The position numbers and the translations under genes are program-made. From NCBI RefSeq assembly GCF_002836055.1, contig NZ_PJBS01000350.1, positions 1-64,000 of the forward strand: a DNA stretch of 64,000 nt. The letters are read 5' to 3'. This document shows positions 1 through 8,303 of this stretch, piece after piece. The number at the start of each line of letters is the position of its first letter. Positions within the stretch are counted from its first letter, which is position 1. The notes beneath the pieces were generated by a model, which did no database searches, was not told the DNA's origin, and worked only from the letters and a program-made list of their open reading frames with translations. Source of the stretch: Psychroflexus sp. MES1-P1E (GTDB lineage Bacteria > Bacteroidota > Bacteroidia > Flavobacteriales > Flavobacteriaceae).

Positions 1-313
1 TTATTTTTTACAAATATAAATAAACTTAAAATTACAAACCTATAAAAGATAAAAATAATTGCGTGGAAATAAAAAGTTACACCAAATTGAATTTATAGTG
101 TTGTATAAATAAATTGAGTTATACTACGACGTAGTTCCGCACAGATTTTTAGATTGATTGAAATAAAAAATAATTAGCATAGCCTTAGTTACGGTCATTA
201 TTTTTGATAAAAGTAAGTGAAAAAAGCTTGTGCCGAATTCGTATCGGTAAAATGATTTAGTAGGATATGATAGGTTAAATTTGGTATTAAACCTATCTAA
301 GGCTATAATTTCT
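1..313. other. Intergenic region upstream of fumC
   Basis: No coding potential was recognised on either strand. A minus-strand TATATTTG element (positions 18-11) suggests that a gene beyond the left edge is transcribed leftward. A short palindrome ACTACG-A-CGTAGT lies at 123-135. An 8-bp inverted repeat GATAGGTT/AACCTATC lies at 269-276 and 290-297, just upstream of the fumC promoter, and could be an operator or a 5' hairpin. Function is not known. Confidence 0.5.
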
Positions 314-321
314 TAAATTTG
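314..321 (+). promoter_or_regulatory. Putative fumC promoter (-7 element)
   Basis: TAAATTTG matches the Bacteroidota -7 consensus TAnnTTTG and ends 19 bases before the fumC ATG. No well-spaced -33 TTTG is obvious. Confidence 0.45.
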
Positions 322-340
322 AAAAATTAAAATCAATACC

Positions 341-1732
341 ATGTCATATAGAATTGAGAAAGATACCATAGGAGAGGTAAAAGTTCCTGCAGACAAATTA
401 TGGGCTGCACAAACAGAGCGTTCTAGGAATAATTTTAAGATAGGTCCACCTGCCTCTATGCCCCTTGAAATTATCTACGGCTTTGCTTATTTGAAAAAAG
501 CAGCTGCATATACCAATGCAGAACTCGGAGTTCTTGAAGTAGAAAAGCGAGATTGGATTGCTAAAGTTTGCGACGAAATTTTAGAGGGTCAACACGACGA
601 TCAGTTTCCCTTGGTAATATGGCAAACTGGGTCTGGTACCCAAAGTAATATGAATGTTAATGAAGTGATTTCCAACAGGATTCATCAACTACAAGGTCAT
701 GAACTAGGCAAAGGTAATAAATTTGTATCCCCAAACGATGACGTTAATAAATCTCAATCGTCTAACGATACCTTCCCCACAGGAATGCATATTGCCGCCT
801 ACAAAAAAATTGTAGAAGTCACGATTCCTGGTATTGAACAATTGAGAGACCAGCTTCAGAAAAAGGCAGAGACTTTTAAAGGCATTGTGAAAATTGGAAG
901 AACTCACTTTATGGATGCTACTCCCTTAACCTTAGGACAAGAATTTAGTGGCTATGTCTCCCAATTAAACCACGGTCTAAAGGCTTTAGAAAATACACTA
1001 CCTCACCTACAGGAATTAGCTTTAGGAGGAACTGCAGTAGGAACTGGGCTTAATACACCAAAAGGCTATGCAGAGAAAGTAGCCCATTACATTGCAGAAT
1101 TTACGAAGCTTCCTTTCGTTACTGCAGAAAATAAATTTGAAGCCCTAGCGGCTCATGATGCTTTAGTAGAAACTCATGGAGCTCTAAAACAATTAGCAGT
1201 TTCTTTAAATAAAATAGGTAATGATATAAGAATGTTGTCTTCTGGACCTAGAAGTGGAATAGGAGAGATTACAATTCCTGCCAATGAGCCAGGCTCATCA
1301 ATTATGCCTGGTAAAGTAAACCCGACTCAGTGTGAAGCGCTCACCATGGTTTGTGCTCAAGTTATGGGAAATGATGTGGCTATTGGAGTAGGAGGAATGC
1401 AAGGTCAGTTTGAGCTTAACGTCTTTAAGCCAGTAATGGCATCCAATCTATTACAGTCTGCCCAATTAATTGGTGATGCGTGTGTATCTTTTGAAGAAAA
1501 TTGCGCCGCTGGAATTGAGCCTAATCAAGACCGCATCAATGAATTATTGAGAAATTCTTTGATGTTGGTGACAGCATTAAATCCAAAGATTGGCTATTAT
1601 AAAGCTGCAGAAATAGCCAATACAGCTCACAAAAATGGAACTACTTTAAAGGAAGAGGCCGTAAATCTAGGGTATACCACTGAAGAAGAATTCGATAAAT
1701 GGGTAAGACCTGAAGAAATGACAAATTCTTAA
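341..1732 (+). CDS. fumC: Fumarate hydratase, class II
   Basis: Class II fumarase interconverts fumarate and L-malate in the TCA cycle as a cytosolic, iron-free homotetramer. The 463-residue length is that of the family. The signature [10 protein letters not shown] starts near residue 318, and the substrate-site segments [12 protein letters not shown] and SSNDTFPT are present in the N-terminal half. The ATG at 341 follows a TAAATTTG promoter by 19 bases and no better start exists. It is monocistronic: a strong bidirectional hairpin separates it from the convergent methyltransferase gene. Argininosuccinate lyase and aspartase share the superfamily, but the motif set fits FumC best. Confidence 0.97.
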   Translation: MSYRIEKDTIGEVKVPADKLWAAQTERSRNNFKIGPPASMPLEIIYGFAYLKKAAAYTNAELGVLEVEKRDWIAKVCDEILEGQHDDQFPLVIWQTGSGTQSNMNVNEVISNRIHQLQGHELGKGNKFVSPNDDVNKSQSSNDTFPTGMHIAAYKKIVEVTIPGIEQLRDQLQKKAETFKGIVKIGRTHFMDATPLTLGQEFSGYVSQLNHGLKALENTLPHLQELALGGTAVGTGLNTPKGYAEKVAHYIAEFTKLPFVTAENKFEALAAHDALVETHGALKQLAVSLNKIGNDIRMLSSGPRSGIGEITIPANEPGSSIMPGKVNPTQCEALTMVCAQVMGNDVAIGVGGMQGQFELNVFKPVMASNLLQSAQLIGDACVSFEENCAAGIEPNQDRINELLRNSLMLVTALNPKIGYYKAAEIANTAHKNGTTLKEEAVNLGYTTEEEFDKWVRPEEMTNS

Positions 1733-1753
1733 ATGAATTTAAAAACCCTACAT

Positions 1754-1786
1754 AAAAGCTGCCTCCTAAAAAGGCAGCTTTTTTTA
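1754..1786. terminator. Bidirectional terminator, fumC / PCIF1-like gene
   Basis: An 11-bp perfect stem AAAAGCTGCCT (1754-1764) / AGGCAGCTTTT (1772-1782) with a 7-base loop is followed by a T run. It sits between two convergent genes and ends at the stop of the minus-strand gene. Confidence 0.85.
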
Positions 1787-2764
1787 TTTGGAATATCCCT
1801 CTAGGATTTCATCTGAAGAGAAGCCTTCAATATTTCCATACCTATGTATACAAACGTTGACTGGTAGTGGCTTTAAAATACCCTCTAAACCCTCATAATA
1901 GTGGAGATCTTTTTTAAGAGTAACGGTTTCATCGGGCTTGTTCGAAGGAGAATGGCTTTGTGGAATAATAAGTAAAAAACTCAGATCCGTATAGGTTTTT
2001 AACCAAGAGGCTAGAATAGAGTCTACCTTAGTCATAAGTTCTGAAGTAAAGGGCGGGTCTAAGCACCAGTGCCCAGGATTTTCAGGATGATTTAAATTGA
2101 AAAAGCTTCCCCCACTCCCAAAAATCCCATCGGTATCTTCAAAAAGACTATAAAATTGAGCTTTTGGCTTACCTAATAATCTAGCATTAAATGGGGAGGC
2201 AAAGCCTTCATTCTGGATGCCCCACTTATAAAATAAGTCGTAAACTTTCTGAGGAGGTCCTATATGTCGCGTTTCAGCATAAATGGACCCATATCGCAAT
2301 GCAGATCTTAAGATCGCTTTGGTAGCGGTAGCATCGTCAGTTTTAGAGTTTATAAAATGATAAGCTTTATCGATATACTGATTTCTTTTAAGTTCAAAAT
2401 CATCTATATTTAAAGTGTCAGGAGAAGAACTTATTACAGAAGGTTTTTCGATGTCTTTAAAATGCTCATCGATTACTGTAGTGATGATATCTAAGCAAGA
2501 ACTGCACTCAGAATCATCAAGTGAAATATCTGCATAGCCAAACCCTGAAGATATATAATGCTGATCAATTTTTTGAAAAAGCTCTACTCCATGGACTTGA
2601 TGATCTCCCAAGGTGTTCATAACTGTATTTTCAAGACCTGCTTTAACATGTTGGAATTTAGCTTTTGAACCTAAAAAGTTAGCTATTTCTTTAAGTATAA
2701 GCTGAGATAGCTTCCAGTTTTGATATTCGTGTTGAACATTTTCTTGTGTGGTATAGTGATCCAT
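1784..2764 (-). CDS. PCIF1-like adenine-N6 methyltransferase
   Basis: A 326-residue protein without signal peptide or membrane segment. Its C-terminal half resembles the catalytic domain of eukaryotic PCIF1/CAPAM, which N6-methylates the cap-adjacent 2'-O-methyladenosine of mRNA: EGFASPFN (about 186-193), DTDGIFGSGG (about 210-219), the adenine-methylase tetrapeptide DPPF (236-239; NPPF in PCIF1), and a following strand LSFLLIIP (261-268). The N-terminal 130 residues match nothing I know, and there is no WW domain. Bacterial mRNA has no cap, so the substrate must be another RNA or DNA; that part is inference. It is probably monocistronic, with a GATATTTG near-match promoter in the 62-base gap behind arsC. 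No restriction or defence neighbours are seen. Confidence 0.7.
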   Translation of the reverse strand: MDHYTTQENVQHEYQNWKLSQLILKEIANFLGSKAKFQHVKAGLENTVMNTLGDHQVHGVELFQKIDQHYISSGFGYADISLDDSECSSCLDIITTVIDEHFKDIEKPSVISSSPDTLNIDDFELKRNQYIDKAYHFINSKTDDATATKAILRSALRYGSIYAETRHIGPPQKVYDLFYKWGIQNEGFASPFNARLLGKPKAQFYSLFEDTDGIFGSGGSFFNLNHPENPGHWCLDPPFTSELMTKVDSILASWLKTYTDLSFLLIIPQSHSPSNKPDETVTLKKDLHYYEGLEGILKPLPVNVCIHRYGNIEGFSSDEILEGYSK

Positions 2765-2826
2765 GTATTTTAAATTTTAAAGATGGTAAATTACAAATAT
2801 CCCATATACAGCTATTATTACAAATC

Positions 2827-3168
2827 CTAAAGAATACCTTTAATATCTTCTGGAGGTCTTCCTATGATTGCTTTCTCTCCGTTTATGACGATGGGTCGTT
2901 CTATAAGTTTGGGAAAGTCATGGAGAGCCTTAATAATTTCAGAATCGGAAAGATCCTTAGTCTTGAAGTTCTCTTTCCATATTTTTTCTTGTTTGCGAAT
3001 CAAGTCTATGGGTTTAATGCCTAGTTTTTTAATGATAATTTTTAAGTCCTCTTGAGAAGGGCTATCATCTAAGTATTTTATGATTTTGAAATCCTGTCCA
3101 GAATCTTCCAAAATAGACAGGCCTTCTCTAGATTTTGTGCAACGTGGATTGTGGTATATATTTATCAT
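2827..3168 (-). CDS. ArsC/Spx-family arsenate reductase-like protein
   Basis: A 113-residue thioredoxin-fold protein of the ArsC family. The start MINIYHNPRCTKSR carries the catalytic Cys10 in the NPxCTKSR loop, and a conserved Arg lies in FPKLIERPIV. Typical ArsC enzymes use glutathione/glutaredoxin to reduce arsenate. No arsenite pump or ArsR is nearby, so a general redox role (as in the YfgD or Spx branches) is equally possible. The ATG overlaps the prfB stop by four bases (ATGA), so it is translationally coupled to prfB. Confidence 0.85.
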   Translation of the reverse strand: MINIYHNPRCTKSREGLSILEDSGQDFKIIKYLDDSPSQEDLKIIIKKLGIKPIDLIRKQEKIWKENFKTKDLSDSEIIKALHDFPKLIERPIVINGEKAIIGRPPEDIKGIL

Positions 3169-4272
3169 AAACTATCAGTTTCTTTTTTCTGTCCACTACT
3201 CATTAAATAGGATTTTAAAAATGAATCGATATGGCCATTCATGATGTCATCAACATTACCACTCTCAAAACCAGTTCTAACATCTTTAACAAGCTTGTAG
3301 GGATGCATCACATAATTGCGAATTTGTGAGCCCCATTCTATACTTTTCTTTTCAGATTCTATTTCAGATCTGGCTGCTTGTTGTTTTTTAAGTTCAATTT
3401 CATACAGCTGAGATTTCAACATTTGCATCGCTTTTTGTCTATTCTCTAACTGTGATCTTGTTTCTGAATTATGTATGACTATACCGCTAGGATGGTGTGT
3501 TAATATAGCTTTGGTTTCCACCTTATTAACATTTTGCCCCCCAGCACCCCCAGATCTAGCAAACTCCCATTTAATCTCTGAGGGATTGATGTCAATTTCA
3601 ATGGTGTCATCTACAAGTGGGTACACATATACCGACGCAAAAGAGGTATGGCGTTTCGCATTACTATCGAAAGGAGAAATTCTAACCAATCTATGGACTC
3701 CATTTTCCCCTTTTAACCAGCCAAAGGCATATTCTCCTTCAATTTCTAGAGTAACGGTTTTTATTCCTGCTACATCACCGCCTTGGTGGTTGAGTTCCCT
3801 TATTTTGAAGTTTCTGCGATCGCCCCACATGATATACATTCTCATGAGCATCTCTGCCCAGTCACAACTTTCTGTTCCACCAGCTCCAGCTGTGATCTGA
3901 AGGATTGCCGTTAAGGGGTCGCTTTCTTCAGAAAGCATATTTTTGAATTCTAACTCTTCAATTAACTCTAAAGCCTCGGCATATTTTTCTTTAATCTCGT
4001 CTTCAGAAACATCTCCTTCTTCAAAAAATTCAAATAAAACATTTAGGTCTTCTACCAGTTGTTTTGCAAAGTCGAAGCTTTTGACCCACTGCTTCTCATC
4101 ATTGATGGCTTGCATTAGTTTTTGAGCTTCCTGAGGCTTGTCCCAAAAATTTGGAGCAAATGTCTTTTCTTCTTCGTTGGCAACTTTTATGCGTTTTGCA
4201 TCTAAGTCAAAGATATTGGTTTAGAGAAATGATACGTTCATTCATAGTTTTTATTGAGTCAGAATTGATCAT
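3165..4272 (-). CDS. prfB: Peptide chain release factor 2 (programmed +1 frameshift)
   Basis: RF2 releases peptides at UGA and UAA. A simple ORF begins only at 4115, but the true gene starts upstream. From ATG 4272, 21 codons are read to CTT (4212-4210), then an in-frame TGA (4209-4207); skipping the T at 4209 enters the frame that runs to the stop at 3165, giving 368 residues, close to the 365 of E. coli. The slip site reads TAT CTT TGA C, as in other bacteria. The SPF codon-recognition tripeptide lies near 199-201 and GGQ near 244-246. The usual internal Shine-Dalgarno before the slip site is absent (AAC CAA TAT), in keeping with this phylum. ATG 4245 is an alternative start. The frameshift makes RF2 autoregulated by UGA recognition. 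Confidence 0.93.
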
Positions 4273-4353
4273 GATTAAAATTTTGTCAAATTTAAAAATT
4301 ATCTGAAGCGCCGTCATCCTAATTATGTTTATTTTCGAATAAAAAGTATCAGC

Positions 4354-5373
4354 ATGAAAATCGATTTAAGAAGCGATACCGTTACTAAACCTACCCCTGA
4401 AATGCTCGACTATATGATGAAGGCTGAGGTTGGAGACGATGTTTATAAAGAAGATCCTTCTGTAAATAAACTTGAATCTTACCTGGCAGATCTATTTGGG
4501 ATGGATACAGCTTTGTATTTTCCAACAGGGTCCATGTCCAATCAGGCTGCTATCAAACTCCACACTCAACCTGGTGAGCAACTTATTTGTGATAAATGGG
4601 CTCATGTCTATAATTATGAAGGTGGAGGCGTTTCTTTCAATAGTGGAGTGTCCTGTAAACTCGTGGATGGAGATAAAGGTAAGATCACAGCTCAACTCGT
4701 AGAAGAAGCTATTAATCCACCAGATTTTTACCATAGCCCTTTAACCTCTTTGGTTTGTTTAGAAAACACAACTAACAAAGGTGGAGGTGCCTGCTATGAT
4801 CTAGAGACTATTCGATCTATAAAAGCGGTGTGTGATAAAAATGGATTGGGTCTTCACTTGGATGGAGCCCGATTATATAATGCCATCGTCGCCAATAATC
4901 ACGATCCTAAAGACTTTGGCCATTTGTTCGACAGCATCTCGTTATGTCTTTCCAAAGGTCTTGGAGCGCCCATGGGAACTGTATTGATGGGGAATTCCGA
5001 CCTTATGAAAAAGGCCATACGCATTCGAAAAGTTTTGGGGGGCGGTATGAGGCAAGTAGGATACATGGCAGCAGCTGCTTATTATGCGTTACATCATCAT
5101 ATAGATAGATTGAGCGTAGATCATCAAAGAGCTAAAGACATTGAAAAAGCCTTGTCTGAACATTCGTTAATAAAAGCGGTAGATCATGTAGAAACCAATA
5201 TTGTCATTTTTTATCTTCAGCCTCATTTGGATGAAATCCAATTTATGAGAGATCTAGAGGAAAAAGGGATACGAATAAGCAATATGGGAAATGGAAAAAT
5301 GCGACTAGTTACTCATTTAGATTACACCGAAGATCAACATGGTTTTTTTCTTGAAACCATCAAGGCTTTATAA
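4354..5373 (+). CDS. ltaE: Low-specificity L-threonine aldolase
   Basis: PLP-dependent fold-type I aldolase that cleaves L-threonine or L-allo-threonine to glycine and acetaldehyde. The 339-residue protein begins with MKIDLRSDTVTKPT, characteristic of the family. It has the HLDGAR segment with Asp170 and the PLP lysine Lys201 in CLSKGLGAPMG. It is transcribed divergently from prfB, and its 3' end is closed by a long hairpin. The related beta-eliminating lyases (tryptophanase, tyrosine phenol-lyase) are longer, so threonine aldolase is the better call. Confidence 0.93.
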   Translation: MKIDLRSDTVTKPTPEMLDYMMKAEVGDDVYKEDPSVNKLESYLADLFGMDTALYFPTGSMSNQAAIKLHTQPGEQLICDKWAHVYNYEGGGVSFNSGVSCKLVDGDKGKITAQLVEEAINPPDFYHSPLTSLVCLENTTNKGGGACYDLETIRSIKAVCDKNGLGLHLDGARLYNAIVANNHDPKDFGHLFDSISLCLSKGLGAPMGTVLMGNSDLMKKAIRIRKVLGGGMRQVGYMAAAAYYALHHHIDRLSVDHQRAKDIEKALSEHSLIKAVDHVETNIVIFYLQPHLDEIQFMRDLEEKGIRISNMGNGKMRLVTHLDYTEDQHGFFLETIKAL

Positions 5374-5380
5374 AACAAAA

Positions 5381-5459
5381 AAACGGTCTAAAACGCTAAA
5401 ATTTTATCATTCTGAATTTATTTCAGAATCTTAATCAATAAAAGTGTTTTAGACAGTTT
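5381..5459. terminator. Long nested hairpin between ltaE and transaldolase
   Basis: The outer arms AAACGGTCTAAAACGCT (5381-5397) and AGTGTTTTAGACAGTTT (5443-5459) pair at 15 of 17 positions. An inner hairpin TTCTGAA (5410-5416) / TTCAGAA (5422-5428) sits in the loop. Lying between convergent genes it is probably a bidirectional terminator, but the size and nesting are unusual. Confidence 0.6.
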
Positions 5460-5482
5460 CTTAGACTATAATAAATACGGTA

Positions 5483-6136
5483 CTAGTTGTTTTTATTGTA
5501 GTCTGCTAAGAATTTCTCTAGACCACTATCGGTTAATGGGTGTTTCAAAAGTCCTTCAATAGAAGATAATGGACCTGTCATGACATCTGCACCAATTTTT
5601 GCGCAATCTATAATGTGCATGGTATGTCTTATTGATGCAGCAAGGATTTGAGTTTCGAACATGTAGTTGTCATAAATCAAACGGATTTCTTCAATCAAAT
5701 TCAATCCATCTGTAGATATATCATCCAAGCGACCAATAAAAGGAGAAACATAAGTAGCTCCAGCTTTTGCTGCTAGTAGAGCTTGGCCTACAGAAAAGAC
5801 TAAGGTACAATTGGTACGTATCCCTTTTTCAGAAAAGTATTTAATGGCTTTTATGCCTTCTTTTATCATAGGAATCTTTACAACAATTTGGTTATGAAGC
5901 TTTGCTAGTGCCTCACCTTCTCTAACCATCCCTTCAAAGTCTGTAGAAATCACTTCCGCACTCACATCACCATCTACAATTTCACAGATTTTGATATAGT
6001 GATTTTTGATATTTTCTTCTCCGGTAATACCTTCTTTCGCCATAAGCGAAGGATTGGTAGTGACGCCATCAAGAATACCCAAGTCTTGAGCTTCTCTAAT
6101 CTGGTCAATATTTGCTGTGTCAATAAAAAATTTCAT
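5483..6136 (-). CDS. Transaldolase / fructose-6-phosphate aldolase (TalC type)
   Basis: A 217-residue short class I aldolase. The start [16 protein letters not shown] and the segment TTNPSL are typical. The Schiff-base lysine is Lys87 in IVVKIPM. The family contains both true transaldolases of the pentose-phosphate pathway and fructose-6-phosphate aldolases, and sequence alone does not separate them; since no long-form transaldolase is in view, a pentose-phosphate role is reasonable. It is followed upstream (23 bases) by an SDR gene on the same strand, so the two may be co-transcribed. Confidence 0.9.
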   Translation of the reverse strand: MKFFIDTANIDQIREAQDLGILDGVTTNPSLMAKEGITGEENIKNHYIKICEIVDGDVSAEVISTDFEGMVREGEALAKLHNQIVVKIPMIKEGIKAIKYFSEKGIRTNCTLVFSVGQALLAAKAGATYVSPFIGRLDDISTDGLNLIEEIRLIYDNYMFETQILAASIRHTMHIIDCAKIGADVMTGPLSSIEGLLKHPLTDSGLEKFLADYNKNN

Positions 6137-6159
6137 AAAAATACATTTTAGCTACAAAT

Positions 6160-6963
6160 TTACAGTTTATAGTGCTTAAGTAAGAGATTTTCAAAAACTT
6201 TATCAGGAAGAATATGTTTTAAAAACACTGAAATTTTCTGCGTAAAATCCCCGACTTTATAATGAATCTTTGGATTGGACTTTTGCATGATGTCATATAT
6301 GCTTTTAGCTATAAGGTTTGGATCTTTGCCTTCATCCACATGTGCATCCATAAGTTTCAAGCTTCGTTCGTAAACCTCTTTATAAGGAGAATCCTCTTTA
6401 ATCGGGGCGTGGTATCTGCTTGCAGCGATATTTGTAGCAAAATCTCCAGGGGCAACATTAGTCATTTTTATACCGAAAGCTTTTAATTCCATTCGATAGG
6501 CTTCAGTAGTTAATTCCAAAGCCCCCTTGGAAGCGGAATAGAATCCTCGAAAAGGCAAGCCCATATGTCCGGCAATTGAGGTGATATTGATTATGAATCC
6601 TGATTGTCTAGCCCTCATATGAGGTAAAACAGTATTGATGACTCTTATTGGTCCAAAATAATTGGTATTGAATATTTTTTTTTGCTCTTCTTCTGGAATT
6701 TCTTCTAAAGGACCTGAAATACCAACTCCGGCATTATTGATGAGAAAGTCTATTTTTTTTTCTTTTGAAATAATACGACCAATGGCAGTTTGAGTACTTT
6801 CCAGATCGGTAATATCAAGTTTAAGAAAGTGAATCCCGTTTAATTCTAACTGCTTTGGGTTTCTGCTGGTACCGTATACTTTGTAATTGAGTTTGGCTAA
6901 ATATTCGCCTATAGATTTTCCAATACCTGATGAAGCTCCAGTGATCAATACTACGTTTTGCAT
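6160..6963 (-). CDS. Short-chain dehydrogenase/reductase
   Basis: A 267-residue classical SDR with a Rossmann fold: NAD(P)-binding TGASSGIG (8-15), NNAG (76-79), catalytic Ser129 and Tyr142-x3-Lys146. It has no signal peptide. The substrate cannot be read from sequence; the C-terminal tail with a hydrophobic helix is common in SDRs acting on lipids or retinoid-like compounds. It lies downstream of the SRP RNA gene and upstream of the transaldolase on the same strand. Confidence 0.9.
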   Translation of the reverse strand: MQNVVLITGASSGIGKSIGEYLAKLNYKVYGTSRNPKQLELNGIHFLKLDITDLESTQTAIGRIISKEKKIDFLINNAGVGISGPLEEIPEEEQKKIFNTNYFGPIRVINTVLPHMRARQSGFIINITSIAGHMGLPFRGFYSASKGALELTTEAYRMELKAFGIKMTNVAPGDFATNIAASRYHAPIKEDSPYKEVYERSLKLMDAHVDEGKDPNLIAKSIYDIMQKSNPKIHYKVGDFTQKISVFLKHILPDKVFENLLLKHYKL

Positions 6964-7032
6964 TAAAATTTAATTTAGGCAAATATCTAACTTATAGTAT
7001 TAAAAAAAAAATGAGGGATAGTTTTGGAAATA

Positions 7033-7132
7033 AAAAAGGCAAGCGACCTACATCACACCGCTCGACTATCTACCCTTGCTGCGTTCCCGCTCTGGGGGAT
7101 TCGACAGGAGCTAGTTGTGTAGGACTTGCCAG
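7033..7132 (-). ncRNA. ffs: Signal recognition particle RNA (4.5S, small bacterial type)
   Basis: On the minus strand a ~100-nt hairpin RNA closes with GGCAAG (7130-7125) pairing CTTGCC (7043-7038). Its apex contains GCG-GGAA-CGC followed by AGCAAGGG, which corresponds to the GNRA-type tetraloop and asymmetric loop of domain IV that bind Ffh. A T run (7037-7032) follows the closing stem and acts as terminator. No Alu domain is present, as in the short Gram-negative form. The open reading frame on the opposite strand here is accidental. The RNA targets membrane and secreted proteins co-translationally with Ffh and FtsY. Confidence 0.93.
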
Positions 7133-7135
7133 CGG

Positions 7136-7166
7136 CAAATATACAATCTTATTTAATTGCAACAAG
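7136..7166 (-). promoter_or_regulatory. ffs promoter
   Basis: Minus strand TATATTTG at 7143-7136 ends four bases before the mature RNA start. A TTG at 7163-7161 lies 17 bases further up, matching the TTG-N17-23-TAnnTTTG spacing known from flavobacteria. Confidence 0.7.
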
Positions 7167-7215
7167 TCGTTTTCTCGTCAAATTTCCTATTTTTACTCCA
7201 TAATTTAATTTAATT

Positions 7216-8265
7216 ATGATGCGTATTTTTAATTCATTGGCAATCATATTTTTAGCCATAGTTTTTATGTCCTGCGATGAGGATTTGTCGAAAGACTTCA
7301 AAATTATTTTTCAAAGCAACTCCAAATCCTTCACTAATTCGGATCTGCTTAGCGGAAGTATAAAAGCTCTAAAAGATCATGAGGTAAGTTCAGTAGAGAT
7401 TAAATTTCAAAATAAAATCATTTTAAATTCAACGGGTCTTGAAGCTTTTTCAGTGGATCTTTCAGAATTTAAACTCGGCAATCATGATTTAAAAGTTAAT
7501 TTAAAAGTAAATGGGGAAAAGGTTGAGGTTTCAAAATCTATAAAACTTTTGAGCAGTATTCCACCTAAACTTTATACTTATGAAATCGTAAACATCTACC
7601 CTCACGATATCTCAGCATACACTCAGGGTTTAGAGTTTTATGGAGATACTTTATATGAAAGTACAGGACAACGTGGAGAATCTTCACTGAGAAAAGTGGA
7701 TTATAAAACTGGTGAGGTTTTGAATAAAATGGAGTTAGACCAGTTTTACTTTGGCGAAGGTTTGACTATTTTAAACAATAAAATTTACCAACTTACTTGG
7801 CAATCTCAGGAAGGTCTCGTATACGACTTACAGACAATGGAGTTGCTTAATAAATTTGCCTATACAGATAGTAAAGAAGGTTGGGGGCTATGTAACAATG
7901 AGAAAAAACTATTTAAAAGTGATGGGACCGACAAAATTTGGACGTTAAACTCTGAAACTCTTGAAGAGGAAGGATATATTCAACCTACTACTAACAAAAT
8001 GATTCTTAATCAGCTTAATGAATTGGAGTGGGTCGAAGGTAAAATCTATGCCAATACTTATCAGAAAGATGGTGTAGTGATTATAAATCCAGATCATGGT
8101 GGAGTAGAAGGTGTAATCGATTTTAGAGGACTTCGTGATAAAGTAAAACAGCATTCTAAGCTCGATGTTTTAAATGGTATTGCTTACCATAAGGCTTCCA
8201 AACGACTTTTCGTAACAGGGAAAAATTGGGATAAGCTTTTTGAGGTTAAAATTTTAGGAAAATAA
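7216..8265 (+). CDS. Glutaminyl-peptide cyclotransferase lipoprotein
   Basis: A 349-residue lipoprotein: the signal ends in the lipobox VFMSC with Cys20. Residues about 25-115 look like an Ig-like beta domain. From about 120 onward it is a glutamine cyclotransferase beta-propeller (plant/bacterial QC type), with motifs YTQGLEF, LYESTGQRG and the ending AYHKASKRLFVTGKNW. These enzymes turn N-terminal glutamine into pyroglutamate, probably here on exported proteins. The second ATG (7219) is an equally possible start. It is divergent from ffs and 38 bases upstream of a second lipoprotein gene, so a two-gene operon is likely. Confidence 0.88.
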   Translation: MMRIFNSLAIIFLAIVFMSCDEDLSKDFKIIFQSNSKSFTNSDLLSGSIKALKDHEVSSVEIKFQNKIILNSTGLEAFSVDLSEFKLGNHDLKVNLKVNGEKVEVSKSIKLLSSIPPKLYTYEIVNIYPHDISAYTQGLEFYGDTLYESTGQRGESSLRKVDYKTGEVLNKMELDQFYFGEGLTILNNKIYQLTWQSQEGLVYDLQTMELLNKFAYTDSKEGWGLCNNEKKLFKSDGTDKIWTLNSETLEEEGYIQPTTNKMILNQLNELEWVEGKIYANTYQKDGVVIINPDHGGVEGVIDFRGLRDKVKQHSKLDVLNGIAYHKASKRLFVTGKNWDKLFEVKILGK

Positions 8266-8303
8266 AATATCACGCACAGCGTTATTCACCTTATATAGTT
8301 TTT

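Noticed and set aside
1784-3168. Restriction-modification or defence locus around the PCIF1-like gene
   Set aside because: Neighbours are housekeeping (fumC, prfB) or a redox protein; no nuclease or mobility gene is seen.
7011-7208. 65-codon frame on the plus strand
   Set aside because: It lies across the SRP RNA gene, promoter and terminator on the other strand; the RNA explains the conservation.
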